This document shows positions 53,714-61,524 of a stretch of DNA of 64,000 nucleotides, in pieces. The position numbers and the translations under genes are program-made. Each line of letters opens with the position of its first letter. The first letter of the stretch is position 1. Source of the stretch: an uncultured Planktomarina sp. (GTDB lineage Bacteria > Pseudomonadota > Alphaproteobacteria > Rhodobacterales > Rhodobacteraceae); NCBI GenBank assembly GCA_905182535.1, contig CAJJBZ010000011.1:1-64000 (forward strand), in the 5' to 3' direction. The notes below the pieces were generated by a model that saw only the letters and a list, made by a program, of their open reading frames with translations, had not been told where the DNA came from and did no database searches.

Positions 53714-56700
53714 ATGTCGTTTTACACAGCACTTACTGGCCTAAAAGGCGCGCAGACTGACATCTCGACTACGTCGAATAACATAGCAAACGTTGGGTCG
53801 AACGGTTTTAAAAAGAGCCGAGCTGAATTTGGTGACATTTTTGGATCTACCCCACTGCAGGCTAAGTCGGTTGGTGTAGGTACTATGACAAAGTCAATCA
53901 CTCAGCAGTTTTCGCAGGGTAACATTGCGACGTCTTCGAATACTCTGGACATGGCTATTTCCGGGCAAGGTTTCTTTGCAATGCAGGCTGGCGGTAATGC
54001 GGCACAAACAGTCTACACTCGAAATGGTGCATTCAATGTAGATGACAGTGGCTTCATAGTAGACAGTAACGGGCAGTTTTTACTTGGTTACCCAGTGGAC
54101 GATGACGGTAGCGTCTCCAACAAAACTCTGGCGGGCTCGAACAAGCTCAAGCTAGACGCTAAGTATGGTGAGCCACAGGCGACTACGAGCATCGCAATGG
54201 GGGTGAACCTGTCAGCTGATAAACCCGTGATCCCAGCGACTACTGTTTTCGATGCCGATAATTCCGACACTTACTCTGCAACCTCTGCAGTCACTATCTT
54301 TGACAACGCGGGTAACCCCCAGTCGGCGACAGTTTTTTACATTAAAACTAAGGGCCCAACAACTGAGCAGCAACACAAATATGATACCAAGCTATTCGTG
54401 GATGGCCTAGCCATCACTCCCACTTTGACGGCTGCCGTTGACGCTCAGCAAACTCCACTTTTCATTGATAAATTTGGTAATCAGACAACGGTCCCACAGG
54501 ACCCAGCATATATCTTAGAAGGTAAAGGCTTTCCCCTCTACAAGGCTGATGACCTGGGGACGGCTATTGACTCCACACCGGCTAACTTGAAGGGTCTAGG
54601 AATTGAGACGTTTCTGGGTTCGGGGAAAACTGTTTCCATTGTAACCGACCCGATGAAGTTCAAGTCCACTATGGAATACCAGGCATTAGCGGGTATACAG
54701 AACCCTGTAGCTGGGACTTTTTGGGGTAAAGACTTTTTACTGGTTGATGTTGACAATAGTGGCCCCGTCTCAATCGATATCCCACCTGGCACATACAACG
54801 GGACCCAGCTAGCTCAGGCAGTCGAAGTGGCAATGCGGGGAGCCTTAGGCGATAATAAAAAAGTTCAGCTAACTCCTGCTGTAGATAATACATTCAGCAT
54901 AGACTTGAAAAAAACCGCAGGTGATGGCCTATCGTCTGGCCTGACTACTGGCCCTATTACTATAGACCTGCAAGGTGCCTCCTTTGTGGCGACCGCAAGC
55001 GAGGCCGTAGCTGGCTTGGAAATGGATACTTTCCTGTCTCACGCTCAAGTGAAAATGACAGAAGCCATGAACACCTATGTTCAGGGAGCATCGCCTGCGG
55101 CTCCTGCCGGGGTCAATGCAACTAATGTTGCCGCACTTGGTGTAGATGGGCGATTATTTAAGAAGCTTGTGGCTGGTGCAACTATACCGATGACCGCCAT
55201 TCCAGCTGGGAATGACATTATTAAAGTGGTGCAAAAGGAGAATACTGGTACTGCAGACGCAAACGGAATTTCAGTGTCTGCGGCAGTTGCCAATAACGCA
55301 GCGCTGGTTATTGGCGGTGCATTACATGTTGGTAACGCTATTACTAACACAACTGGCAGACAGGTGACAATTACCTCCGCAGGCAACGACAGTGCAAAAG
55401 CGTTTACGGTAGTTGGAACAGACATAGACGGCGCTGCCTTAAGTGAAACTGTTACGGGAGCCAACGTAGGAACCGCTACTAGTGTGGGATATTTTAAGAC
55501 TATTGCGAGCATTACAGCAGTTGGAAATCCTGCCGGAGCTGTTTTTGCGGGTATTAACACTAACACTGCAGAGAACCGTCACGTTGCGTACTCTAATACA
55601 GATAACAAGCCAGCTATTACGGCCTATGATCTCAGCGCAACCATGAACCAAACCAGTGGACGCTACGGAGTTACCGCTGGGGTGCCGTTTATCAGTGTAC
55701 CAAAAGCTGACTTTTCTACGACACCGGAAACAATCCGATTTATGCAATTTAATGGCGGCGACGCTTCAAAAGTAGATACCGCGCTGACTACGTTCTTTGG
55801 CACAAAAGACATTGCGGTCGCCAGTGTCGCACAAGATCCTAATATTACTAATAATTATCGGGTATCTTTAACCTTTGACATGGGTACGGCCACGGCACTT
55901 CCCGTACTGGGCGCTAATGAAATGCCTATAACAGTCCTAGCTAAGCCATCTGACCATATTGCAGCATATTTTGAGGGTACTGAGGGTCTGGTGGCAGGGG
56001 TCAGTGAGGCTTTCTACTCTGGGAAGATCGTAATCCAGGAGGTTCAAGACTCAGCTAAACGGCTTGCCGCTGACTCGACAACGTCTAATACTACTGGGAA
56101 TGAAGGCCTGAGTTTTAGTACTGCAACTCTTGCATCTGGCCTTAATCGGTCGACACTCGGTCTCACTACTCAAGCATTATCGACTAACTGGGTGGACGAA
56201 CGTAATCCCACAGTAAAAATTGGGTATGATGAGACAGAGCAGCGCCTGACTTTTGATGCGACGAATTCAGCACTTGGCTTGGGAACTGGTATTGGGAAAA
56301 ATTCATTTACAGTTTACAGCCAAAAGTTAGACAATGGTACGAATGGCTTGGGTATTCCATCATTTGGTTCAAATAAAGATATTAGTCTAGCGACAGACGA
56401 CAAGTCTCTTGGAAATGCGTTTCTAAATGATGGACCGGATCTTCAAGTTACCAATAAGCGCTACGGCATGGATGTTGATTTTGATACTGTTAACAATCTC
56501 TTCAGCATTAGTAGTGGCACGACGGGCGAAACCCTGGCCGCGAACACTGCGCTCGGCGTAGCAACAAATCAGGCGGCCTCCAAAGTCAGCATTGGTCGCT
56601 ACCAGCTTACTACTCTGGGCGGACGAGATCCTGTCGACGATGCCGCTTACGCATTTAATAAAATTGGTGATGGGCAAAATCAAATTCTGGGGTTCCCCCG

Positions 56701-57760
56701 CGAGGGGATAGTTGGCTTCACGGCTGCAACTGGGCTTGTGTCCAAACCGGCTGTGGCAACTGGAATCGAAGGCTTAATTGATATGAGCATAGCCTTCTCG
56801 GTTACTGCTTTAGGTGGTGAGAATAGTTTCAATGTAGTGGTTGATGGCGTCAGTGCATTTATTAAGGTTCCTGAGGGTAATTATACTGGGACGACTTTAG
56901 CGCTAGCGCTGGAGGGCCGTATTAATAATATGCAGCACCCAAGCTCAGGTATGCCAATCGGTGGCGTTGACGTAGCCTATAACACTGCGTCCAACAATTT
57001 TACTTTTACGACTGGCTCTACTGGCGATAAATCAACATTTAAAGTTGACGGTGCTCAACGTTTTGGGCTTAAAGATATTCCCTTGGGTATTGGTGAGACC
57101 GCTCTGATAAAGACCCCTGTCCAGGCGACTGATGCGCTGGGAAGGCCGCTCTACGTATCCCCAACTGGAGTAATTACTGCTGATTTTGCAGGATTTGCGG
57201 ATAACATTGTGGAGGATTTTTATCCTCTCTATTTAGACGACGGTGAGCTAACATTTAATAAGGCTGGCACGCTGACCAGTCCAATTACAAAAGTTACCTA
57301 TGATGGCCTACCCAATGCTGCGCTAACTGTTGATTTTTCAAAGTCTACTCAATTTGCTCAGCCATTTGCGGCCACTGACGTATCCCAAGATGGTTTTGCC
57401 TCGGGCAGATTAACCAACCTTGAAATTGATAATTATGGCAACGTAAAGGCGGGTTACTCAAATGGCTCTAACGTAACGCTTGGCAAAATTATTATTGCTA
57501 ACTTTAGCAATAATAGTGGCCTCAAGCAGATTGGTAACTCCACGTTTACGTCTACGGCGGCGAGTGGGGACCCAGAACTTGGTGAGGCCTCGGAAGATGG
57601 CTTTGGTAATATTTTATCGGGTTCTCTGGAGCGTTCAAATGTTGATATCACTGAAGAATTAGTGAACTTGATAACGGCACAGCGGAACTACCAAGCGGCA
57701 GCAAAGGCGATGGAAACTACGACTAGCATGACGCAAACTATTATTGCCATTAGATTATAA
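53714..57760 (+). CDS. flgE: Giant flagellar hook protein FlgE
   Basis: 1348 uninterrupted residues, roughly three times the usual FlgE (about 400). The ends are classic: MSFYTALTGLKGAQTDISTT SNNIANVGSNGFKKSRAEF at the start and RSNVDITEELVNLITAQRNY QAAAKAMETTTSMTQTII at the end. The inserted middle (about 900 residues) is Ala/Gly/Thr-rich with repeated beta patterns, including two similar lipid-like segments (VDIDNSGPVSIDIPPGTYNG and NVVVDGVSAFIKVPEGNYTG). These would form extra outer domains on the hook surface. It has its own sigma-54 promoter. Confidence 0.93.
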   Translation: MSFYTALTGLKGAQTDISTTSNNIANVGSNGFKKSRAEFGDIFGSTPLQAKSVGVGTMTKSITQQFSQGNIATSSNTLDMAISGQGFFAMQAGGNAAQTVYTRNGAFNVDDSGFIVDSNGQFLLGYPVDDDGSVSNKTLAGSNKLKLDAKYGEPQATTSIAMGVNLSADKPVIPATTVFDADNSDTYSATSAVTIFDNAGNPQSATVFYIKTKGPTTEQQHKYDTKLFVDGLAITPTLTAAVDAQQTPLFIDKFGNQTTVPQDPAYILEGKGFPLYKADDLGTAIDSTPANLKGLGIETFLGSGKTVSIVTDPMKFKSTMEYQALAGIQNPVAGTFWGKDFLLVDVDNSGPVSIDIPPGTYNGTQLAQAVEVAMRGALGDNKKVQLTPAVDNTFSIDLKKTAGDGLSSGLTTGPITIDLQGASFVATASEAVAGLEMDTFLSHAQVKMTEAMNTYVQGASPAAPAGVNATNVAALGVDGRLFKKLVAGATIPMTAIPAGNDIIKVVQKENTGTADANGISVSAAVANNAALVIGGALHVGNAITNTTGRQVTITSAGNDSAKAFTVVGTDIDGAALSETVTGANVGTATSVGYFKTIASITAVGNPAGAVFAGINTNTAENRHVAYSNTDNKPAITAYDLSATMNQTSGRYGVTAGVPFISVPKADFSTTPETIRFMQFNGGDASKVDTALTTFFGTKDIAVASVAQDPNITNNYRVSLTFDMGTATALPVLGANEMPITVLAKPSDHIAAYFEGTEGLVAGVSEAFYSGKIVIQEVQDSAKRLAADSTTSNTTGNEGLSFSTATLASGLNRSTLGLTTQALSTNWVDERNPTVKIGYDETEQRLTFDATNSALGLGTGIGKNSFTVYSQKLDNGTNGLGIPSFGSNKDISLATDDKSLGNAFLNDGPDLQVTNKRYGMDVDFDTVNNLFSISSGTTGETLAANTALGVATNQAASKVSIGRYQLTTLGGRDPVDDAAYAFNKIGDGQNQILGFPREGIVGFTAATGLVSKPAVATGIEGLIDMSIAFSVTALGGENSFNVVVDGVSAFIKVPEGNYTGTTLALALEGRINNMQHPSSGMPIGGVDVAYNTASNNFTFTTGSTGDKSTFKVDGAQRFGLKDIPLGIGETALIKTPVQATDALGRPLYVSPTGVITADFAGFADNIVEDFYPLYLDDGELTFNKAGTLTSPITKVTYDGLPNAALTVDFSKSTQFAQPFAATDVSQDGFASGRLTNLEIDNYGNVKAGYSNGSNVTLGKIIIANFSNNSGLKQIGNSTFTSTAASGDPELGEASEDGFGNILSGSLERSNVDITEELVNLITAQRNYQAAAKAMETTTSMTQTIIAIRL

Positions 57761-57776
57761 ATGAAGGTACCGCATT

Positions 57777-58532
57777 ATGGATAGAATGGTCCAAACAGCT
57801 CTCAGTTCTATTACTGGCCTGAAAGATCTGAAATTTGATCTGGCCAATAACTTGGCCAACGCAAATGTCCCAGGCTTTCGAAGAGACCTACCAAATGAGG
57901 GTAGCGCGGGCTTTCTATCTTCACTGAACCAGGCTACGGCAAGAATATTCCCGCTGGAAACTGGTGGCCGAATTTTTTCTGATGAAATAGGCCAGCTTGA
58001 GAATACTGGGGTTCCCACTGACGTGGCGCTGTTAAACGGGTCCTATTTGTTTGTGCAGCCTAAAAATGGTGACATTGCACTATCTCGGCGGGGTGATTTT
58101 GGTGTCAATACTGAAAATCAGCTAGTCGATGGGGTCGGGAATACTGTCTTATCTGATGGTCTCCAGCCCATAATTTTACCACCATTTTCGGCAATTAAAT
58201 TTAGTGATAATGGCGAAGTATTAGTGCGCGAGCCGGGCTCATTGTCGGGTGACTTCACCAGCATAGGGTTTTTAGGGTCTACGGCGGCGCGGGCTGAAGA
58301 CTTAACCAAAAGTTTAGATGGAAAAATTCGAAAACTGGATGGCTCTGTACCTGACCCAGACCAATCGGGATTGTTTTCCCAAGGAGTGTTAGAGGGCTCT
58401 AATGTTAATGCGATTGAGGAAATGGTATTCAATATTGATATGCAGCGACAGTTTGAAATCAACGTTAAGTTGATAAAACAGGCTGAAGAAATTGACAAAG
58501 CTGGCACAAAGTTAATGGGTTTGCCGACCTAG
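57777..58532 (+). CDS. flgF: Proximal rod protein FlgF
   Basis: 251 residues. MDRMVQTALSSITGLKDLKF DLANNLANANVPGFRRDL is the rod-family start, and VLEGSNVNAIEEMVFNIDMQ RQFEINVKLIKQAEEID the end. It lacks the hook-type insertions. FlgF links FlgB/FlgC to FlgG. It starts 16 bases after flgE and is likely co-transcribed. Confidence 0.9.
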   Translation: MDRMVQTALSSITGLKDLKFDLANNLANANVPGFRRDLPNEGSAGFLSSLNQATARIFPLETGGRIFSDEIGQLENTGVPTDVALLNGSYLFVQPKNGDIALSRRGDFGVNTENQLVDGVGNTVLSDGLQPIILPPFSAIKFSDNGEVLVREPGSLSGDFTSIGFLGSTAARAEDLTKSLDGKIRKLDGSVPDPDQSGLFSQGVLEGSNVNAIEEMVFNIDMQRQFEINVKLIKQAEEIDKAGTKLMGLPT

Positions 58533-58540
58533 CGGACCTT

Positions 58541-58556
58541 TGGCACGATCTTTGCA
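58541..58556 (+). promoter_or_regulatory. Sigma-54 promoter of flgG
   Basis: TGGCAC, 5 bases, TTGCA, 36 bases before the flgG ATG and 8 bases after the flgF stop. It probably drives flgGHIJK. Confidence 0.75.
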
Positions 58557-58592
58557 CTCTTACTGTGTAAGATAAGTTGAAAGGTCGAAAAA

Positions 58593-59381
58593 ATGTCAAC
58601 AGCCGCAATGCACGTCGCCAAAACTGGTTTGAATGCTCAGCAGTTTAAAATGCAAGTCATTGCCAACAACTTGGCCAACGTCAACACAACTGGCTTCAAG
58701 CGCGACCGCGCAAATTTTGAAACTCTATTTTACCAAGTGGTTAAAGAGGCTGGAGCGCAGACTGCGGACGATACCTCGTTAACCTCCCCTCTCGCCGTCG
58801 GTACGGGCGTAAAGGTTGTGAGCACTCAAAAACTTTTCACTCAGGGTGGCCTCGTGAGTACTGATAACTCGCTAGACTTGGCGATTGATGGCTCTGGATT
58901 TTTTCAAGCACTTCTACCAGACGGCAGAGTTGGTTATACTCGCGCAGGTGCCTTCTCTCGTAATGCAGAGGGACTGATGACCACAGCGAGCGGCTACGTA
59001 GTGCAGCCACAGATTACCATCCCAGAGGACGCAACAAATATTAATATTGCTGCTAATGGCGCTATCAGCGTTACTGTCCCTGGAAATGACTTTGCGCAAG
59101 AAGTTGGCCAAATGGCATTAGCAAACTTCGGAAACCCTCGGGGGTTACTTCCGATTGGTCAAAACTTTTTAGTTGCGTCCACAGAAAGTGGAGAGCCGCA
59201 GGAAGGCAGTCCCTTGGACGGCGGCTTTGGTTCAGTTATTCAGGGATTTGTTGAGGGCTCAAACGTTAATGTTGTCCAACAGTTAGTTGACATGATTGAA
59301 ACTCAGCGGGCGTATGAAGTTAGCTCTAAGTCAATCACCGCAGTAGATGAAATGATGCGCTACATCTCAAATAATCTGTAG
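58593..59381 (+). CDS. flgG: Distal rod protein FlgG
   Basis: 262 residues, the usual FlgG length. AMHVAKTGLNAQQFKMQVIA NNLANVNTTGFKRDRANFET LFYQ at the start and EGSNVNVVQQLVDMIETQRA YEVSSKSITAVDEMMRY at the end are strongly conserved. It forms the distal rod passing through the P and L rings. It has its own promoter and starts the flgGHIJK run. Confidence 0.97.
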   Translation: MSTAAMHVAKTGLNAQQFKMQVIANNLANVNTTGFKRDRANFETLFYQVVKEAGAQTADDTSLTSPLAVGTGVKVVSTQKLFTQGGLVSTDNSLDLAIDGSGFFQALLPDGRVGYTRAGAFSRNAEGLMTTASGYVVQPQITIPEDATNINIAANGAISVTVPGNDFAQEVGQMALANFGNPRGLLPIGQNFLVASTESGEPQEGSPLDGGFGSVIQGFVEGSNVNVVQQLVDMIETQRAYEVSSKSITAVDEMMRYISNNL

Positions 59382-59389
59382 GTGAAAAC

Positions 59390-60046
59390 ATGAATAAATT
59401 AGCTCTACCGTTTTTACTTATGCTCGCCAGTTGTGCCCAGCACAATGAGGACCGCAAGAGTGTGGATTTTCAGCCAATGTATCCTCAAGACATGCCGCTT
59501 CTCGAAGCCAGTAATATCTCTGGAACTATTTTTAACTCTGCACAGGGGAATTTGTTTTCCATGGAGACAAAAGCTCAGGTCGTGGGTGACATTATCACCG
59601 TAAAATTTGCTGAAGCCTTTCAGGCTACAAAGTCTCAAAATGCGGCAACATCTAAATCAAACTCTGGGTCTGTGACTTTACCGACACTTTTAGGTTCGGC
59701 AGCCCTATCTGCCAAATTGGGTGCAGCGTCTGAAAACGCATTCACTGGCAGTGGGTCATCGGCTCAATCAAACTCGTTGACTGGCTTGGTTTCAGTTCAC
59801 GTAGTGCGTGTGTTTAGAAATGGGAACCTAGAAATTCTTGGGCAGAAAAAGCTGACACTGAACAATGGTGATGAGTACATTCGTGTGCATGGTATTGTAA
59901 GGCCACAGGACATAGATGCTGAAAATGTTGTGTCTTCAGAGCGGATTGCAAATGCAAACATCCAATACATTGGTGCCGGCGATATAGCCGCTTCAGGGAA
60001 AAAAGGCTGGTACAGTAAAATCCTTGATACCGTAAACCCCTTATAA
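59390..60046 (+). CDS. flgH: L-ring lipoprotein FlgH
   Basis: 218 residues with a lipoprotein signal (PFLLMLASC, lipobox LASC, Cys-15). [32 protein letters not shown] and [34 protein letters not shown] are diagnostic of FlgH. It forms the outer-membrane ring. It starts eight bases after flgG and is 11 bases from flgI. Confidence 0.95.
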   Translation: MNKLALPFLLMLASCAQHNEDRKSVDFQPMYPQDMPLLEASNISGTIFNSAQGNLFSMETKAQVVGDIITVKFAEAFQATKSQNAATSKSNSGSVTLPTLLGSAALSAKLGAASENAFTGSGSSAQSNSLTGLVSVHVVRVFRNGNLEILGQKKLTLNNGDEYIRVHGIVRPQDIDAENVVSSERIANANIQYIGAGDIAASGKKGWYSKILDTVNPL

Positions 60047-60057
60047 GAGATGCTAGA

Positions 60058-61182
60058 ATGAAAATAATTTTTAGATATTTATTACTGTGTGGCGTATTCC
60101 AGCTTCTCGTTTCTACAGCGCATGCTGATAGAATTAAGGATATTACGTCACTGGCGGGAATTCGATCTAACCAACTTGTTGGTTACGGAATTGTAGTCGG
60201 TCTTGCTGGAACAGGTGATGGAAATACTGGCATAACTCTGCAGTCGATGCAGTCCCTCGTGGCTCGCTTTGGTATCACAAGCGATATTTCTGGATTTAAT
60301 GGGGATAATGCCGCCGCGGTAATGCTTACAGCCGAGCTGCCGCCATTCTCAAAGCCTGGACAGACTATAGATGTCACAGTGTCCACTATTGGTGGATCTG
60401 AATCTCTGAAGGGCGGCACTCTTTTGATGTCGCCACTCCTGGGTGCTGATGGTGAGACATACGCCATTGCTCAGGGGAATGTTGTAGTGGGTGGCTTGGG
60501 AGTGGAGGGCGCAGACAATTCCTCCATGACAGTTAATATTCCGACAGTGGGAAGAATTCCCAGGGGGGCCAGTGTTGAGAAACTTGTTAAAACTGCATTT
60601 CTTGATACGGATTTTGTAATTTTGAATTTGCATCAAGGTGACTTCTCTACGGCTTATAATATTTCTAAAACTATCAATGAGACTTTTGGAGAGGGCATGG
60701 CCACACCACTGGATAAGAATAGCATCCGGGTCAGAGCTCCCTCCGAACCCGACCAGAAGGTTGGATTTGTCTCAATGTTAGAAAATTTAGAAGTTGAGAA
60801 AGCTTCACCCCCAGCAAAAATTATCATTAACTCAAGGACTGGTACCATCGTTATTAGTGGCAATGTTAAGGTTACACCTGCGGCAGTTGCGCATGGCTCA
60901 CTCTCTGTAACAGTAAAAGAAGACATGAATGTGGATCAAGCAGACGCAACTGCAGTTGGGGCTGGAGCGAATGCAGTTGCGGGACCGGCAGTTCAAAATG
61001 CAGATACTGAAATAACGGTTGACGAGGACATTGCCAAGGCTTTCTTATTTGGTTCAGGTGTTTCTTTAAGTGACCTTGTCGATTCAATTAATGCAGTCGG
61101 TGCAACTTCATCAGATTTAGTGGCAATACTAGAGGCCTTGAGAGAAGCTGGCGCTCTGAATGCTGAATTAATTGTAATTTAG
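60058..61182 (+). CDS. flgI: P-ring protein FlgI
   Basis: 374 residues with a Sec signal peptide (cleavage after AHA). The mature start [32 protein letters not shown] and [20 protein letters not shown] are textbook FlgI. It forms the periplasmic ring that acts as a bushing for the rod; FlgA assists it. Thirteen bases precede flgJ. Confidence 0.97.
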   Translation: MKIIFRYLLLCGVFQLLVSTAHADRIKDITSLAGIRSNQLVGYGIVVGLAGTGDGNTGITLQSMQSLVARFGITSDISGFNGDNAAAVMLTAELPPFSKPGQTIDVTVSTIGGSESLKGGTLLMSPLLGADGETYAIAQGNVVVGGLGVEGADNSSMTVNIPTVGRIPRGASVEKLVKTAFLDTDFVILNLHQGDFSTAYNISKTINETFGEGMATPLDKNSIRVRAPSEPDQKVGFVSMLENLEVEKASPPAKIIINSRTGTIVISGNVKVTPAAVAHGSLSVTVKEDMNVDQADATAVGAGANAVAGPAVQNADTEITVDEDIAKAFLFGSGVSLSDLVDSINAVGATSSDLVAILEALREAGALNAELIVI

Positions 61183-61194
61183 GGACAGCTTAAA

Positions 61195-61515
61195 ATGACT
61201 TCTATCTATAGCAAACCGCAAATGGACCTAAAATTAATGATGCCGCATGGGAATGCAGCTCACTTGAGCAATTCCAAAGATCAAGACACTAAAGATCTAG
61301 AAGGTGCCGCCAATCAATTTGAGTCTATTTTACTCAAAATGTTTCTTGATCAGGCGCGGGAAAGTAAATTGAGTGATGACCTCTTAGGCTCGTCAGCAAG
61401 CGACAACTTTCAAGAAATGTTTGATAGTGAACTATCCCAAGCAGGTGGCGCTTCTATGAACTTAGGGCTCACGGAAGTGATTGTGCGCCAATTGAGAAAT
61501 GACTTGGTAAAATAA
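61195..61515 (+). CDS. flgJ: Rod-cap protein FlgJ, rod-binding domain only
   Basis: 106 residues: DLEGAANQFESILLKMFLDQ and SDNFQEMFDSELSQAGGASM NLGLTEVIVRQL match the N-terminal rod-binding domain of FlgJ. The C-terminal muramidase of enterobacterial FlgJ is absent, as in most alphaproteobacteria, so a separate lytic enzyme must open the peptidoglycan. It sits between flgI and flgK, the standard order. Confidence 0.88.
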   Translation: MTSIYSKPQMDLKLMMPHGNAAHLSNSKDQDTKDLEGAANQFESILLKMFLDQARESKLSDDLLGSSASDNFQEMFDSELSQAGGASMNLGLTEVIVRQLRNDLVK

Positions 61516-61524
61516 GGTATTTTT

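Noticed and set aside
55081-55747. Long minus-strand ORFs inside flgE
   Set aside because: They are shadows of the Ala/Gly/Thr-rich hook gene in other frames.
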